A stretch of DNA of 64,000 bases from CAG-411 sp963643465 (GTDB lineage: Bacteria > Bacillota > Clostridia > Lachnospirales > Lachnospiraceae), in assembly GCA_963643465.1 (NCBI GenBank), contig CAVIJT010000005.1, forward strand, positions 129,634 to 193,633, read 5' to 3'. The notes under the pieces were generated by a model. It was not told the origin of the DNA. It made no database searches and saw nothing but the letters and a program-made list of their open reading frames with translations. Below, piece after piece: positions 25,654-34,732 of the stretch; within the stretch, counting starts at the first letter, position 1, and every line of letters starts with the position of its first letter. Position numbers and translations under genes: made by a program.

Positions 25654-25970
25654 GTTATCGATTTATGAGAGTAATAGTATTTTTTGACTTGCCAACGGTG
25701 ACGGCAGAAGAGCGGAAACATTATAGAAAATTCCGAAAAGGACTGATACAAAATGGATTTTATATGATGCAGGAATCAGTATATTGTCGGATGGTTTTAA
25801 ATCCAAGCATTGAGAAAACTGCCATAGCAGCAATTGAAAGAATAAAACCTCCCAAAGGTTTAGTACAGGTGTTGACAGTGACAGAAAAACAATTTTCAAA
25901 AATGAAATATATTGTTGGTTCATTTCATAGTGAGGTTATAGATTCAGATGAAAGGATTATAATATTATGA
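25650..25970 (+). CDS. cas2: CRISPR-associated Cas2
   Basis: 106 aa with a ferredoxin-like fold. VIVFFDLPTVT contains the conserved D13. It is the structural dimer in the Cas1-Cas2 integration complex. It overlaps cas1 and csn2 by 4 nt on each side. Confidence 0.96.
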   Translation: MSYRFMRVIVFFDLPTVTAEERKHYRKFRKGLIQNGFYMMQESVYCRMVLNPSIEKTAIAAIERIKPPKGLVQVLTVTEKQFSKMKYIVGSFHSEVIDSDERIIIL

Positions 25971-26632
25971 AATTGGCATATCCGGAATGGCATGATATAA
26001 TAGAATGGAAAGATGATTCTTTTTGCAGTTTAGTTATCGAACATCCAAAACATTTATTTACGTTTTTATGGGATTTGAGAATGCAAATAGAAAAATTAGA
26101 TGGACAAGCAGTATTGTCTGAGAATGATGTTCCTATTGAAATTAGTCAGCATGTGGAATTGATTACGGATTTTGTATTTTTTGATTTGAATAAGAAAAGT
26201 TTGCTTACAAAGATGATTACGGCATTAGACAAAAAGGCAAAAGGAGAGCTTTTTTATGAGCGAACATTGGCTTTTTTATCAAGTGTTGAGAATTATGTGG
26301 ATGATTTATGTATGGAATTTGATGCAGATATCGCATGTGAAATTCCAACCGTTACCGCTATACTAAAATCGGTTGGTCTACACATTGAAACAGAATCAAC
26401 TTCTTTGGCAGAAAAAATATATACATATATGAAATTAGTCAGAGAATTTGATCGGGATAAATTGTTTGTATTTCTTAATTTAAGGAGTTTTCTGAAACAG
26501 GATGAGTTGGAACAATTTATACGAACTGCATTAGATCATGACTTTAAAGTGTTACTTGTAGATAATTATGCATATCCTTTGCTGAAAGATGAGCATAGAT
26601 TGCTCATTGATAAGGATTTGTGTGAAATTTAG
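25967..26632 (+). CDS. csn2: CRISPR adaptation protein Csn2, short form
   Basis: 221 aa, matching the roughly 220-aa Csn2 of S. pyogenes type. Csn2 forms a tetrameric ring that binds free DNA ends and assists Cas9-Cas1-Cas2 in spacer acquisition; its presence defines subtype II-A. Recognisable stretches are the N-terminal LAYPEWHDIIEW, the central LTKMITALDKKAKGELFYERTLAFLSSVENYVDDL (kept by similarity), and the C-terminal LFVFLNLRSFLKQDELEQF region. The stop lies 67 bp before the first repeat. Confidence 0.94.
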   Translation: MKLAYPEWHDIIEWKDDSFCSLVIEHPKHLFTFLWDLRMQIEKLDGQAVLSENDVPIEISQHVELITDFVFFDLNKKSLLTKMITALDKKAKGELFYERTLAFLSSVENYVDDLCMEFDADIACEIPTVTAILKSVGLHIETESTSLAEKIYTYMKLVREFDRDKLFVFLNLRSFLKQDELEQFIRTALDHDFKVLLVDNYAYPLLKDEHRLLIDKDLCEI

Positions 26633-26699
26633 GTTAGTTTTATAGCAATTTCCTACAAATTTATGCGCCAGCAGCAAACTGGTTTTCTTAAAATTTGAG
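26633..26699 (+). promoter_or_regulatory. CRISPR leader with ATTTGAG anchoring motif
   Basis: 67-bp AT-rich leader. It ends in ATTTGAG (26693-26699) directly abutting the first repeat; this is one of the leader-end motifs described for type II-A adaptation in streptococci. It also contains TCCTACAAATTTA (26651-26663), a 13-nt exact reverse complement of the repeat core. No clear promoter is visible in it; transcription may start within the csn2 end or read through from the cas operon. Confidence 0.8.
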
Positions 26700-27988
26700 G
26701 TTTGAGAGTAGTGTAAATTTGTAGGATAGTAAAACAATCATTCCTAATAAAAGAATTGATGATACGTTTGAGAGTAGTGTAAATTTGTAGGATAGTAAAA
26801 CAAGTTGATTTTTTATAACCCTAGCAGCATCGTTTGAGAGTAGTGTAAATTTGTAGGATAGTAAAACGCAGGACTTTCCGCAACTGCAAGGGATGCAGTT
26901 TGAGAGTAGTGTAAATTTGTAGGATAGTAAAACTCAATACTTTCTTTTCAGCTGTCAGTCCTTGTTTGAGAGTAGTGTAAATTTGTAGGATAGTAAAACA
27001 GTAGCACGTAAGTCATTTGCTTACATTACGTTTGAGAGTAGTGTAAATTTGTAGGATAGTAAAACTTGAAATTGGCGACTTTGATATAGATGATAGTTTG
27101 AGAGTAGTGTAAATTTGTAGGATAGTAAAACCACGTCATTACGCATATATGCTACGTCGGTGTTTGAGAGTAGTGTAAATTTGTAGGATAGTAAAACCAA
27201 TCAAATATATCTTTATTGCCTCAATGTGTTTGAGAGTAGTGTAAATTTGTAGGATAGTAAAACGGAGGATTTTAAGAAATTAACACAATTAGGGTTTGAG
27301 AGTAGTGTAAATTTGTAGGATAGTAAAACAAGTTGATTTCTAATAACTCTAGCAGCATCGTTTGAGAGTAGTGTAAATTTGTAGGATAGTAAAACGCAGT
27401 AGCAAATACCTACAGCAAAGAGGGAGTTTGAGAGTAGTGTAAATTTGTAGGATAGTAAAACTTAAGCAGATTGCAACCGGAGAACACACGGGTTTGAGAG
27501 TAGTGTAAATTTGTAGGATAGTAAAACCAAGCGGAAGGAATTCCGCCGTAGCTGCATGTTTGAGAGTAGTGTAAATTTGTAGGATAGTAAAACCGTCATA
27601 TCGTAGATAGATATAATGACTTAGTTTGAGAGTAGTGTAAATTTGTAGGATAGTAAAACCGATAACGCGGCAGCAGGACATGACAGACAGTTTGAGAGTA
27701 GTGTAAATTTGTAGGATAGTAAAACTAACCGAGCCAGTCCATGGATTACCCAAAGTTTGAGAGTAGTGTAAATTTGTAGGATAGTAAAACTTTTTTTGGA
27801 AGTTGGTGTATAAGCATTGAGTTTGAGAGTAGTGTAAATTTGTAGGATAGTAAAACAAGCCCCATCGTCAGGTGTTCCGATAATGGGTTTGAGAGTAGTG
27901 TAAATTTGTAGGATAGTAAAACTTAACAGTGCAAACATCAAAAGGCTTGGAAGTTTGAGAGAAGTGTAAATTTGTAGGATAATAAATA
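26700..27988 (+). CRISPR. type II-A CRISPR array, 20 repeats and 19 spacers
   Basis: Repeat is 36 bp, beginning GTTTGAGAGTAG and ending GGATAGTAAAAC. Nineteen copies are identical; the last (27953-27988) is degenerate (T10A, G30A and a changed 3' end), marking the trailer side. Repeat starts run every 66 bp from 26700; spacers are 30 bp except spacer 16 (27726-27754), which is 29 bp. Orientation is + because the repeat 5' GTTTGA pairs with the 3' end of the tracrRNA anti-repeat, and the leader abuts csn2. Spacers 2 (26802-26831) and 10 (27330-27359) differ at only three positions. The trailer 27989-28055 shows nothing further. Confidence 0.99.
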
Positions 27989-28055
27989 TTATAATCAGAT
28001 GTAACACCTCCATAATTTAAGAAACTCGCGTTAGGAGTATAGTTTATTATGTTTT

Positions 28056-28102
28056 AAATGTTAAATAGTGTCGGCTAATTAAGCCGACACTATTTAACAT
28101 TT
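28056..28102. terminator. 21-bp perfect palindrome at the end of the ABC operon
   Basis: Left arm 28056-28076 and right arm 28082-28102 are exact inverted copies (core TAGTGTCGGCT) around AATTA. It covers the stop codon of the minus-strand permease gene. Only AT-rich sequence, not a clean U-tract, follows on either strand, so it may terminate or protect the transcript 3' end. Confidence 0.6.
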
Positions 28103-29248
28103 ATACTTCTTCTTTAACATTCCAATTCCTCTGTATACTACACTGATTGCAAGTAACACAAGTGCGAAGAAAAGCATTCGTTTCTTTCCGGCAATGGAAT
28201 GGATGCTGTTTAAGTAGTAGTTGACAGGAGTAAAGTAAGACAAAGTTTTGCATCCGCTGTTATAGGCTGGCAGATTGATAAAAACAGGGCTTAACAAAAT
28301 ACTTCCGGCAATACAAAGAGGAATGGCTGCCAAAAAGGAAGAAAGATTTGGAAGCACAGTATTTAAGAAAAAGCAAAAACCACTGGTGGCAAGAAGAAAA
28401 AGGAACATACATAGGCATTCATTTGAAAAGGAACTTTGACTTCCTGCTAAATAAATGGAACATAAACCTACCACACTGGCAATAAAAGTAGGAATCAACA
28501 TATATAGGAAAGAAACCACTTGTTTGGAGTGTGGGGAAAGCCAACAAAACAGTTGCTTTTTGTCATCTTCGTACCAAAATAGTGTACCTACCATTGCAGA
28601 TAGCAAAATAAATACAGCAGCGATTCCGCGCATTGGCAGTAGCATATAGTTTGCTGTGTTGTTTGTTAAAAGAGAATTTTCGGAACCATCTGCATAAGTA
28701 AAACGGAAAAAACTTTGTTCAATTTGGTTGTTATCATAATATTGTTCTAAAACATTTGTTGCGGCAACGCCGGTTTTGTCTGTTACATGGGTGTCAAGAA
28801 TATAAAAACACAGACGTTCATAAAAGCTACTAAATACCATTTCTTGTATAAGTGCAGGAGAAAAATTACCCCCTTGGTGTATAGCATCAATAAAAGGAGT
28901 TCCTTTTTGCTCATAGGCAGTAAGGGCAAGCTCTAAATCTTTTGGAAAACAGTAGCCGCAATCCGCTCGTCCCGCCATGATTTCCTGTCGTATTTCTTCG
29001 GGAGAGTTGCAACGATCAAAAGAAATAATGGAGCCTGACTGACTAAGCAAATCAGATATGATGTTATCTGAGTAAGAGTTTTTATCTGCATCAGTGTATA
29101 GAAGTACATGAATAGCACCCTCCTGCTTTGCCATAGAAGATTGAAGGACAAGCACCGTCAATGGAATCAAAAATAAAGTAAACAAAAACAATGGTTTTCG
29201 AAACAAACGTTTTGTAATCATACAAAGCCATGAGAAGTAAGTTTTCAT
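28094..29248 (-). CDS. ABC-2 type transporter permease
   Basis: 384 aa membrane protein: one N-terminal transmembrane segment (about 16-38), a roughly 150-residue extracytoplasmic region, then about five segments at the C-terminus. This is the ABC2_membrane_3 / YhgE-like layout. It is paired with a second permease and an ATPase in a 4-nt-overlapping operon. The export substrate cannot be told from sequence; lipids, peptides or antimicrobial compounds are typical for the class. Confidence 0.85.
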   Translation of the reverse strand: MKTYFSWLCMITKRLFRKPLFLFTLFLIPLTVLVLQSSMAKQEGAIHVLLYTDADKNSYSDNIISDLLSQSGSIISFDRCNSPEEIRQEIMAGRADCGYCFPKDLELALTAYEQKGTPFIDAIHQGGNFSPALIQEMVFSSFYERLCFYILDTHVTDKTGVAATNVLEQYYDNNQIEQSFFRFTYADGSENSLLTNNTANYMLLPMRGIAAVFILLSAMVGTLFWYEDDKKQLFCWLSPHSKQVVSFLYMLIPTFIASVVGLCSIYLAGSQSSFSNECLCMFLFLLATSGFCFFLNTVLPNLSSFLAAIPLCIAGSILLSPVFINLPAYNSGCKTLSYFTPVNYYLNSIHSIAGKKRMLFFALVLLAISVVYRGIGMLKKKYKC

Positions 29249-30480
29249 AAGGTGTGTACCTCCGATCTTCTTTTTCTAAGTAATATAGAAAGAAATAGTA
29301 ATATTACTGTATACAGGATTACAATTCCCAAGCGATACAGTGAAATATTTTGACTGACACAGCCAGAAGCGTATTGGAACAATACTCTTGTTGGTAAAAA
29401 GGCAGATAACATTTGCAATCCTTTTGGAAGGAATGCAATAGGATAAAAATATCCGGATAAATATCCAAGCAATAAAATGCACAGGAATAAAAATAAAATG
29501 CTTGCTGTTAGGTCTGGAATCCATTCATATACCAATCCGAGAAATGCACAAATCATTGGAATGGTAAATAACATCGGAAGAAACGTTCCCATCCATGAGA
29601 AAAATCCTTTTTGTGTAAAATCCGGTATGGAAATAGAACCAACGCTTACTACTATGGAAAACAGCAGAGTAATTCCTAAAAAGAAAAAGGCAAATAAAAG
29701 CCAGGATGCAAGCTGTCTGCATAGAAATTGTTTGGTAGTGCTTAAACCAGTCAGAGAAAGTTTCTGCTCAAAGGTTTGATTTTCTGGACGAAATACTTTT
29801 GGAGAAACCAGCCCTAAAAATAGAAACAACAAAAGGAAAATAACGGTAGCGTAATATTGGGTATAGGAAAGTCCGTTTTCCGATTGAATTTCTTCTATTT
29901 TGAAAGCCGAATGTCGATTTAAAATTTTCTTGATATATTCAATGTTTAAAGCCCGTTCATCGTCCTTTTGGTTCGGAAGGTTATGGGTGAAATAATAGTC
30001 GTTCATGGCATAGATTCCTGCTTGCGTATTCAGTAACAAAGAAGAAACAGACTGGCTGAGCTGACGCATAAGCAGAGAAGGAAGACCCGCATCCCCATTT
30101 CCAAACTGGATTACAATAGGTTCCACATCACCGACAATCATTTTATTTACATAATTTTCAGGAATTTGAAATACAACAGAAATTTCTTCTTTTTCAAATT
30201 TATTGGATGCCTCTTCTTTGGTGAGCATAATAAATTCATAGCTATCTTGCAAACTTTCTGTATTTTTCAAGACTGCCAAAAATAGATCCATATAAGGCTC
30301 GTTTTCAGAGGCCACGATTCCTACTGTAGTTGGCTTTTTTTCGGCATCGCTATGCTGTTGCCAGCTAAAAAGAATAAACCCTCCAAGCACAAATAGAACA
30401 ATCCAGCCAACAAGCATGGAAGGAATGGAACTGCGGTTCTTTTTACATTCCAAAGAAAAATAAGTGCGAAATAGTTTCAT
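29245..30480 (-). CDS. ABC-2 type transporter permease
   Basis: 411 aa with the same plan as its neighbour: a transmembrane segment at about 23-42, a large external domain (about 45-205), and five to six C-terminal segments ending in a basic tail (RKRRSEV). The two permeases likely form the heterodimeric membrane core of the exporter. The start overlaps the stop of the ATPase gene by 4 nt, and it in turn overlaps the other permease. Confidence 0.86.
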   Translation of the reverse strand: MKLFRTYFSLECKKNRSSIPSMLVGWIVLFVLGGFILFSWQQHSDAEKKPTTVGIVASENEPYMDLFLAVLKNTESLQDSYEFIMLTKEEASNKFEKEEISVVFQIPENYVNKMIVGDVEPIVIQFGNGDAGLPSLLMRQLSQSVSSLLLNTQAGIYAMNDYYFTHNLPNQKDDERALNIEYIKKILNRHSAFKIEEIQSENGLSYTQYYATVIFLLLFLFLGLVSPKVFRPENQTFEQKLSLTGLSTTKQFLCRQLASWLLFAFFFLGITLLFSIVVSVGSISIPDFTQKGFFSWMGTFLPMLFTIPMICAFLGLVYEWIPDLTASILFLFLCILLLGYLSGYFYPIAFLPKGLQMLSAFLPTRVLFQYASGCVSQNISLYRLGIVILYTVILLFLSILLRKRRSEVHTL

Positions 30481-31196
30481 GATGGATTCCTTTCTGCAAG
30501 TGAGGCAATAAGAGTGGATAGGTTACCGTCATATTCATATGGCACAAGTACACCATCTTTTAAAAGAAACAGTCGGTCGCAAAGGGCAATTTCAGGTTCT
30601 TCATGAGTGGCAATAAAAATTAGATTTCCTTGTTTTTTATATGACTGGAGATATTGATTGATTTGTTCTTTACAAGGAAGATCAAGTGCGGCACCTGGTT
30701 CATCCAGCAATAGAATTTGTGGGTCCGATGCAATGGCGCATCCAATATTTAGTCGTTTTTTCATGCCCCCTGACATCTGACTTACGCGAGTATGAAGAAA
30801 ATTTGGGATGCCAAGCAGCTGCAAAGTACCATGTTCTAATTCTTCTTGTAAATCCAAAGGACTGTTACTGTACCAAAGACGTAGGTTATCAAGTGCAGTT
30901 AGTTCTTCCATAAGAGGATTTTCTTGTGGCACATAGCCAATGGCTGGTTTGGAACTACTTTTAATTGTTTCTTCATAATGGGTAGTAAAAGTGCCGCTGT
31001 TTGCGCTGCGAATACCTGCTAAGATGGAAAGAAGGGTGGACTTTCCGCAGCCGTTTGTTCCAAGAATACCAATACATTCTCCGCCATGGGCTGTCAGTGA
31101 AATGTCTTCTAAAATTACCTTTCGTTTATAACCATAAGTTTTTTTGATTCCCTTTATTTCAAAGGTAAAGGGAGGGGTTTTTTTTAAGTGATTCAT
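30477..31196 (-). CDS. ABC transporter ATP-binding protein
   Basis: 239 aa. Walker A GTNGCGKST, Q-loop VPQENPLMEE, signature MSGGMKKRL (a variant of LSGGQ), Walker B ILLLDEPGAALD and the switch His in IATHEEPE are all present. It powers the two adjacent ABC-2 permeases. AAAGGAGAAAAC precedes the ATG. It is first in the minus-strand operon; no convincing promoter is visible in the short gap before it. Confidence 0.92.
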   Translation of the reverse strand: MNHLKKTPPFTFEIKGIKKTYGYKRKVILEDISLTAHGGECIGILGTNGCGKSTLLSILAGIRSANSGTFTTHYEETIKSSSKPAIGYVPQENPLMEELTALDNLRLWYSNSPLDLQEELEHGTLQLLGIPNFLHTRVSQMSGGMKKRLNIGCAIASDPQILLLDEPGAALDLPCKEQINQYLQSYKKQGNLIFIATHEEPEIALCDRLFLLKDGVLVPYEYDGNLSTLIASLAERNPS

Positions 31197-31245
31197 GTTT
31201 TCTCCTTTCGCTTGGACAATACTTCATTTTTCTCGATACTGGCGT

Positions 31246-31277
31246 AAAAAAAGTGCAAGGATTAGTTTTCCTTGCAC
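31246..31277 (-). terminator. intrinsic terminator of the acyltransferase gene
   Basis: On the minus strand GTGCAAGG pairs with CCTTGCAC around a 9-nt loop and is followed by seven T. It includes the stop codon of the acyltransferase gene and separates it from the ABC operon. Confidence 0.88.
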
Positions 31278-31981
31278 ACTTTTTCAATCACATCCACAAT
31301 TTTTTTTCTGGTTAATGTTGCTAACTCTCTTGAACTCATCCCTTTATATTCATCATAGTAAATAGGAGGGAGAAAATGCACTTGTGTGGTGACTGGTTTT
31401 AGAGAATTTAATTCAAATGGTTTATAGGAATCAATTAAGGCTACTGGAACAATAGGACTTTTTGATTTCATCGCACATTTAAAGGAACCAGGCAAAAAAT
31501 CGTGAACTCTATTGCGGTTGCGATAATAACCGCCTTCTGGGAAGATAATATATCTGCGTCCAAGATTAACTTCAGAAACTACTTTTAATATTCCCTGCAC
31601 CTGTGTCTTTGTGGTGCTTTTATCTAGTCGTGTTCCCTGAATCAATCGAATGAACTGATTGCAAATTGGTAGCTGGGAACGTTTTTCGTCGATTACGACA
31701 GTACATGGATTAGGATGAGAAGTCATAATACCTAATGCGTCATATTTTCCCTGATGATTGGCATACATTACATATCCTCCGTCCTTAGGTAAATGTTCCA
31801 CACCAAATGCTTTGGTATGAATAAAACCATGACGTTGCAGGACTTTGATACAATTAATCGCAATGCGATATCTGTCATCTTCTGTATAATCCATAGGATG
31901 ACGTTCAATATAGGCACCCTTTCTCAAATAATACACAATGTACGGGATCGAAACCAATATTACAAAACAAAATCTTAACAT
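31262..31981 (-). CDS. 1-acyl-sn-glycerol-3-phosphate acyltransferase (PlsC family)
   Basis: 239 aa. An N-terminal membrane segment precedes the acyltransferase motifs: NHQGKYDAL (H-x4-D catalytic pair), IFPEGGYYRNRN (substrate-binding FPEG), and PIVPVALIDSYKPF. It makes phosphatidic acid from lysophosphatidate at the membrane. AGGAGAG precedes the ATG. Substrate assignment follows the family; other PlsC-like enzymes acylate different acceptors. Confidence 0.88.
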   Translation of the reverse strand: MLRFCFVILVSIPYIVYYLRKGAYIERHPMDYTEDDRYRIAINCIKVLQRHGFIHTKAFGVEHLPKDGGYVMYANHQGKYDALGIMTSHPNPCTVVIDEKRSQLPICNQFIRLIQGTRLDKSTTKTQVQGILKVVSEVNLGRRYIIFPEGGYYRNRNRVHDFLPGSFKCAMKSKSPIVPVALIDSYKPFELNSLKPVTTQVHFLPPIYYDEYKGMSSRELATLTRKKIVDVIEKVCKEN

Positions 31982-32048
31982 GGAACTCTCCTCGCTTGGC
32001 GGTGTAGTTCTAAAACAACACTACCTAATTTTTTACAGTGCATTCTAC

Positions 32049-32077
32049 ATTATAGCAATATTTAAAAAAAAGTGCAA
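32049..32077 (-). promoter_or_regulatory. promoter of the acyltransferase gene
   Basis: On the minus strand: TTGCAC (32077-32072), 17-bp spacer, TATAAT (32054-32049), leader about 60 nt. The rest of 31982-32190 shows nothing else I can support. Confidence 0.7.
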
Positions 32078-32190
32078 GGTGGGACCTGATGGTTTGGAAG
32101 CTTTTTATGGTGAGCGTTTTTTGAAGGGAAAAAAGCAGGGAAATGCAACAATTATGCGGAGTTCACGAAAATGGTAATTAGTGTAAAAGG

Positions 32191-32219
32191 TTGACAAAAA
32201 CTGGGATTAGAAGTAAAAT
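32191..32219 (+). promoter_or_regulatory. promoter of the dCache chemoreceptor gene
   Basis: TTGACA (32191-32196), 17-bp spacer, TAAAAT (32214-32219), about 48 nt before the start at 32274. No c-di-GMP or other riboswitch signature is visible in the leader. Confidence 0.75.
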
Positions 32220-32273
32220 TTAAGTAAGCCTTGAGGGGGCGGGGAAAATAAAGTACAAGGGGGAGGAATTTTT

Positions 32274-34415
32274 ATGGTGATGGGACAAAAATCGACGAAA
32301 CCAGAAAAAGAAGAGAAAAGAAGAGGAAGTATTCGGACAAAATTGATTGCAATGGTGATATTCGTTGCAATGATTACAGCGTTTTTTAGTGGGGCAATTT
32401 CGGTTGTGGATTCTTCAAAGGTTGCAGAGGCTGATGCAGAGCAATATATTCGCATGACCGGTCAACAGAATGCCGAAAAGATCAATGCGCAGCTTACTCG
32501 CGTAGAGCAATCTGTGAATACTTTGTACGACATTGTGGTAAGAGAGTTAGATGATCCAGAGGCGTTTCGAACAAGCAAAGAGTATGTGGATGCTTATACA
32601 GCCAAATTAGAAGGAATTTTGGAGGACTTTGGAAATCATACCGAAGGAGCTTTGACTTGTTATATCCGATACAATCCTGAATTTACAGAGCCTACCTCTG
32701 GATTGTTTTATACTAGAAATGATAGTGACAGTGCCTTTGAACATTTAACACCAACGGATTTTAGTATTTACGAGGAAGACGATTTGGAACATGTTGGTTG
32801 GTATTATATTCCGGTACAGAATAAGGCACCATTGTGGATGGACCCTTATGAAAATTCCAACATTGGCGTATATATGATTTCCTACGTGATTCCAATTTAT
32901 ATTGACGATGTTTCTTATGGTATTGTAGGAATGGATATTGATTTTTCGGTATTACAGAATTTAGTAGAAGCAGATACCATTTATGATAGTGGATATTCTT
33001 TCCTGACAAATAGTAGTAATAGTATATTGCTTCATCCAAATTTGGAGATGAATACTTCTTTGGAAGATATGAAAGATTCTGGAATTGAGAAACTTTTAAA
33101 ATATATGAATAGTGAGGATAAAGACGGTTTATTAGAATATACCTATGACGGGGAGAAAAAATTTGCATATGCCTCTACACTAAATAACGGTATGAAACTT
33201 GTCCTTACTGCACCAAGAAATGAAGTGTTACAGACAGCTACTGATTTGCGAAACATGATTATTGCAGCAGATGTGGTTGTGTTACTTATTGTTGTTGTTA
33301 TTGGTATTATAGTTAGTGGAACTATTACAAGACCATTAAAGATAGTAACAGAGATTGTAAAGAAGACGGCAATATTTGATTTTTCACCAAATGCAAAATC
33401 AAGAGATATTGCAAAGCAGAATAATGAAATTGGAGAAATTGCCAGTGCATTACATTTTATGCGAAAAGAAATACGTGGTATGACAGAGAAGATAGAAACT
33501 ACATATGACACAGTATGTTCCGACATGACCATATTAAATGAAAATTCTAGCAAGATTAATGAAGCTTGTGAAGACAATTCGGCTGTTACACAGGAGATTG
33601 CAGCGGCTATGGAAGAGGCATCCGCAGCTTCTCAGAGTGTTGCAACTAACATTGGAAAAGCAGTTGTTCAGACCAAAGATATTGAAGAGGCATCTATTAA
33701 TGGAGAGGAATCTTCAAAGCAGATTAAAGACCGTGCAGATGCCTTGCAGGAAAAGACAAAACATGCAGTAGAGCGTACCATGAATTTGTATCAGGTTGTG
33801 GATGAAAAAGCAAAGAAAGCGATGGAGCGTTCTAAAGCGGTGGATAAGATCAACGAACTGACAGGCTCTATTATGGATATTTCTGAGCAGACGAATCTTT
33901 TAGCATTGAACGCATCCATTGAGGCTGCCAGAGCAGGTGAAGTAGGAAAAGGCTTTGCTGTAGTAGCTGGAGAAATTGGAAATCTGGCAAATCAAACAGT
34001 AAATACGGTTGGAAGTATTGACACTATTATTGCAGAGGTAAATGATGCGGTAAGAAGCATGACAGAGTGTATCAAAGAAATTATTGAGTTCCTTGATGAG
34101 ACTGTTGTGGTGGATTACAAAGAGTTTACCGAAGTTGGAAAGCAGTATTATAAAGATGCGGTTTCCTTTGAGGAAGATATGATAAAGATCAGAGGAGATG
34201 CAGTAGCTTTGATGACAGAGATGGAAGACATATCCGATGCAATCCATGGTATTTCAAGAACCGTAGAAGAATCTGCGCAGGGAATTGTACAGATTGCAGA
34301 AAAGACATCTGATATGGCTGCTGAGACTGGAGAGAACACTAGAATGGTAGGTCAGACAAAAGAGTCTGCTGAGTTATTAAATGAAGTGGTGGAACAGTTA
34401 AGATATAAGTCATAG
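32274..34415 (+). CDS. methyl-accepting chemotaxis protein with extracellular Cache-type sensor
   Basis: 713 aa. TM1 (about 24-45), an extracellular dCache-like domain (about 46-325, with WYYIPVQNKAPLWMDPY and YGIVGMDIDFSVL), TM2 (about 326-348), HAMP (TRPLKIVTEIVKKTAIFDF) and an MCP signalling domain with the tip EQTNLLALNASIEAARAGEVGKG. It senses small extracellular ligands (amino acids or organic acids are common for dCache) and signals to CheA/CheW, which are not in the window. AGGGGGAGG precedes the ATG. Confidence 0.93.
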   Translation: MVMGQKSTKPEKEEKRRGSIRTKLIAMVIFVAMITAFFSGAISVVDSSKVAEADAEQYIRMTGQQNAEKINAQLTRVEQSVNTLYDIVVRELDDPEAFRTSKEYVDAYTAKLEGILEDFGNHTEGALTCYIRYNPEFTEPTSGLFYTRNDSDSAFEHLTPTDFSIYEEDDLEHVGWYYIPVQNKAPLWMDPYENSNIGVYMISYVIPIYIDDVSYGIVGMDIDFSVLQNLVEADTIYDSGYSFLTNSSNSILLHPNLEMNTSLEDMKDSGIEKLLKYMNSEDKDGLLEYTYDGEKKFAYASTLNNGMKLVLTAPRNEVLQTATDLRNMIIAADVVVLLIVVVIGIIVSGTITRPLKIVTEIVKKTAIFDFSPNAKSRDIAKQNNEIGEIASALHFMRKEIRGMTEKIETTYDTVCSDMTILNENSSKINEACEDNSAVTQEIAAAMEEASAASQSVATNIGKAVVQTKDIEEASINGEESSKQIKDRADALQEKTKHAVERTMNLYQVVDEKAKKAMERSKAVDKINELTGSIMDISEQTNLLALNASIEAARAGEVGKGFAVVAGEIGNLANQTVNTVGSIDTIIAEVNDAVRSMTECIKEIIEFLDETVVVDYKEFTEVGKQYYKDAVSFEEDMIKIRGDAVALMTEMEDISDAIHGISRTVEESAQGIVQIAEKTSDMAAETGENTRMVGQTKESAELLNEVVEQLRYKS

Positions 34416-34431
34416 AAAATATAGAATATTC

Positions 34432-34460
34432 TTTACAAATGTATGGGAATGCGCTATAAT
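34432..34460 (+). promoter_or_regulatory. rib operon promoter
   Basis: TTTACA (34432-34437), 17-bp spacer, TATAAT (34455-34460). Transcription would start near 34467, just before the FMN aptamer. Confidence 0.8.
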
Positions 34461-34481
34461 CAAACCGAAAATATAGATTGG

Positions 34482-34597
34482 ATTCTTCAAGGCAGGGTGA
34501 CGAAAAGAATTCCCTACCGGCGGTACAGCCCGCAAGCCCTAAGGCACGATCTGGTGCAATTCCAGAGCCGACAGTATAGTCTGGATGAGAGAAGAGT
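34482..34597 (+). ncRNA. FMN riboswitch (RFN element)
   Basis: The hallmark RFN segments occur in order: GGCAGGGTGA, ATTCCCTACCGGCGGT, AGCCCGC, GATCTGGTGCAATTCCAGAG, CCGACAGT and GTCTGGATGAGAGAAG. P1 is closed by ATTCTTC near 34482 and GAAGAGT near 34597. It binds flavin mononucleotide and represses the downstream riboflavin synthesis genes. Confidence 0.97.
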
Positions 34598-34732
34598 GAG
34601 ATAGGAATGGTTATAGCGATTCTGGTGTTTTGAAGCACAGTCAGTTAAGCACAATTGTGTTTGGCGGGCGCAGGAACATAGAGTTTGTAGTGTGGAATAT
34701 ATAAAAGTCAGAGTTAGCTTATTCGATTACAC

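Noticed and set aside
20486..27988. Subtype II-C assignment for the Cas9 locus
   Set aside because: A fourth cas gene is clearly csn2, and the array lacks the internal -10 promoter elements typical of some II-C repeats.
27349..28013. Minus-strand open frames across the CRISPR array with repeated FTILQIYTTLK-type peptides
   Set aside because: They are translations of the CRISPR repeats; a 66-bp period keeps the frame open. No ribosome site or independent support.
32220..32273. Possible riboswitch (c-di-GMP type) before the dCache chemoreceptor
   Set aside because: The leader is about 48 nt with no conserved aptamer motifs; too short.
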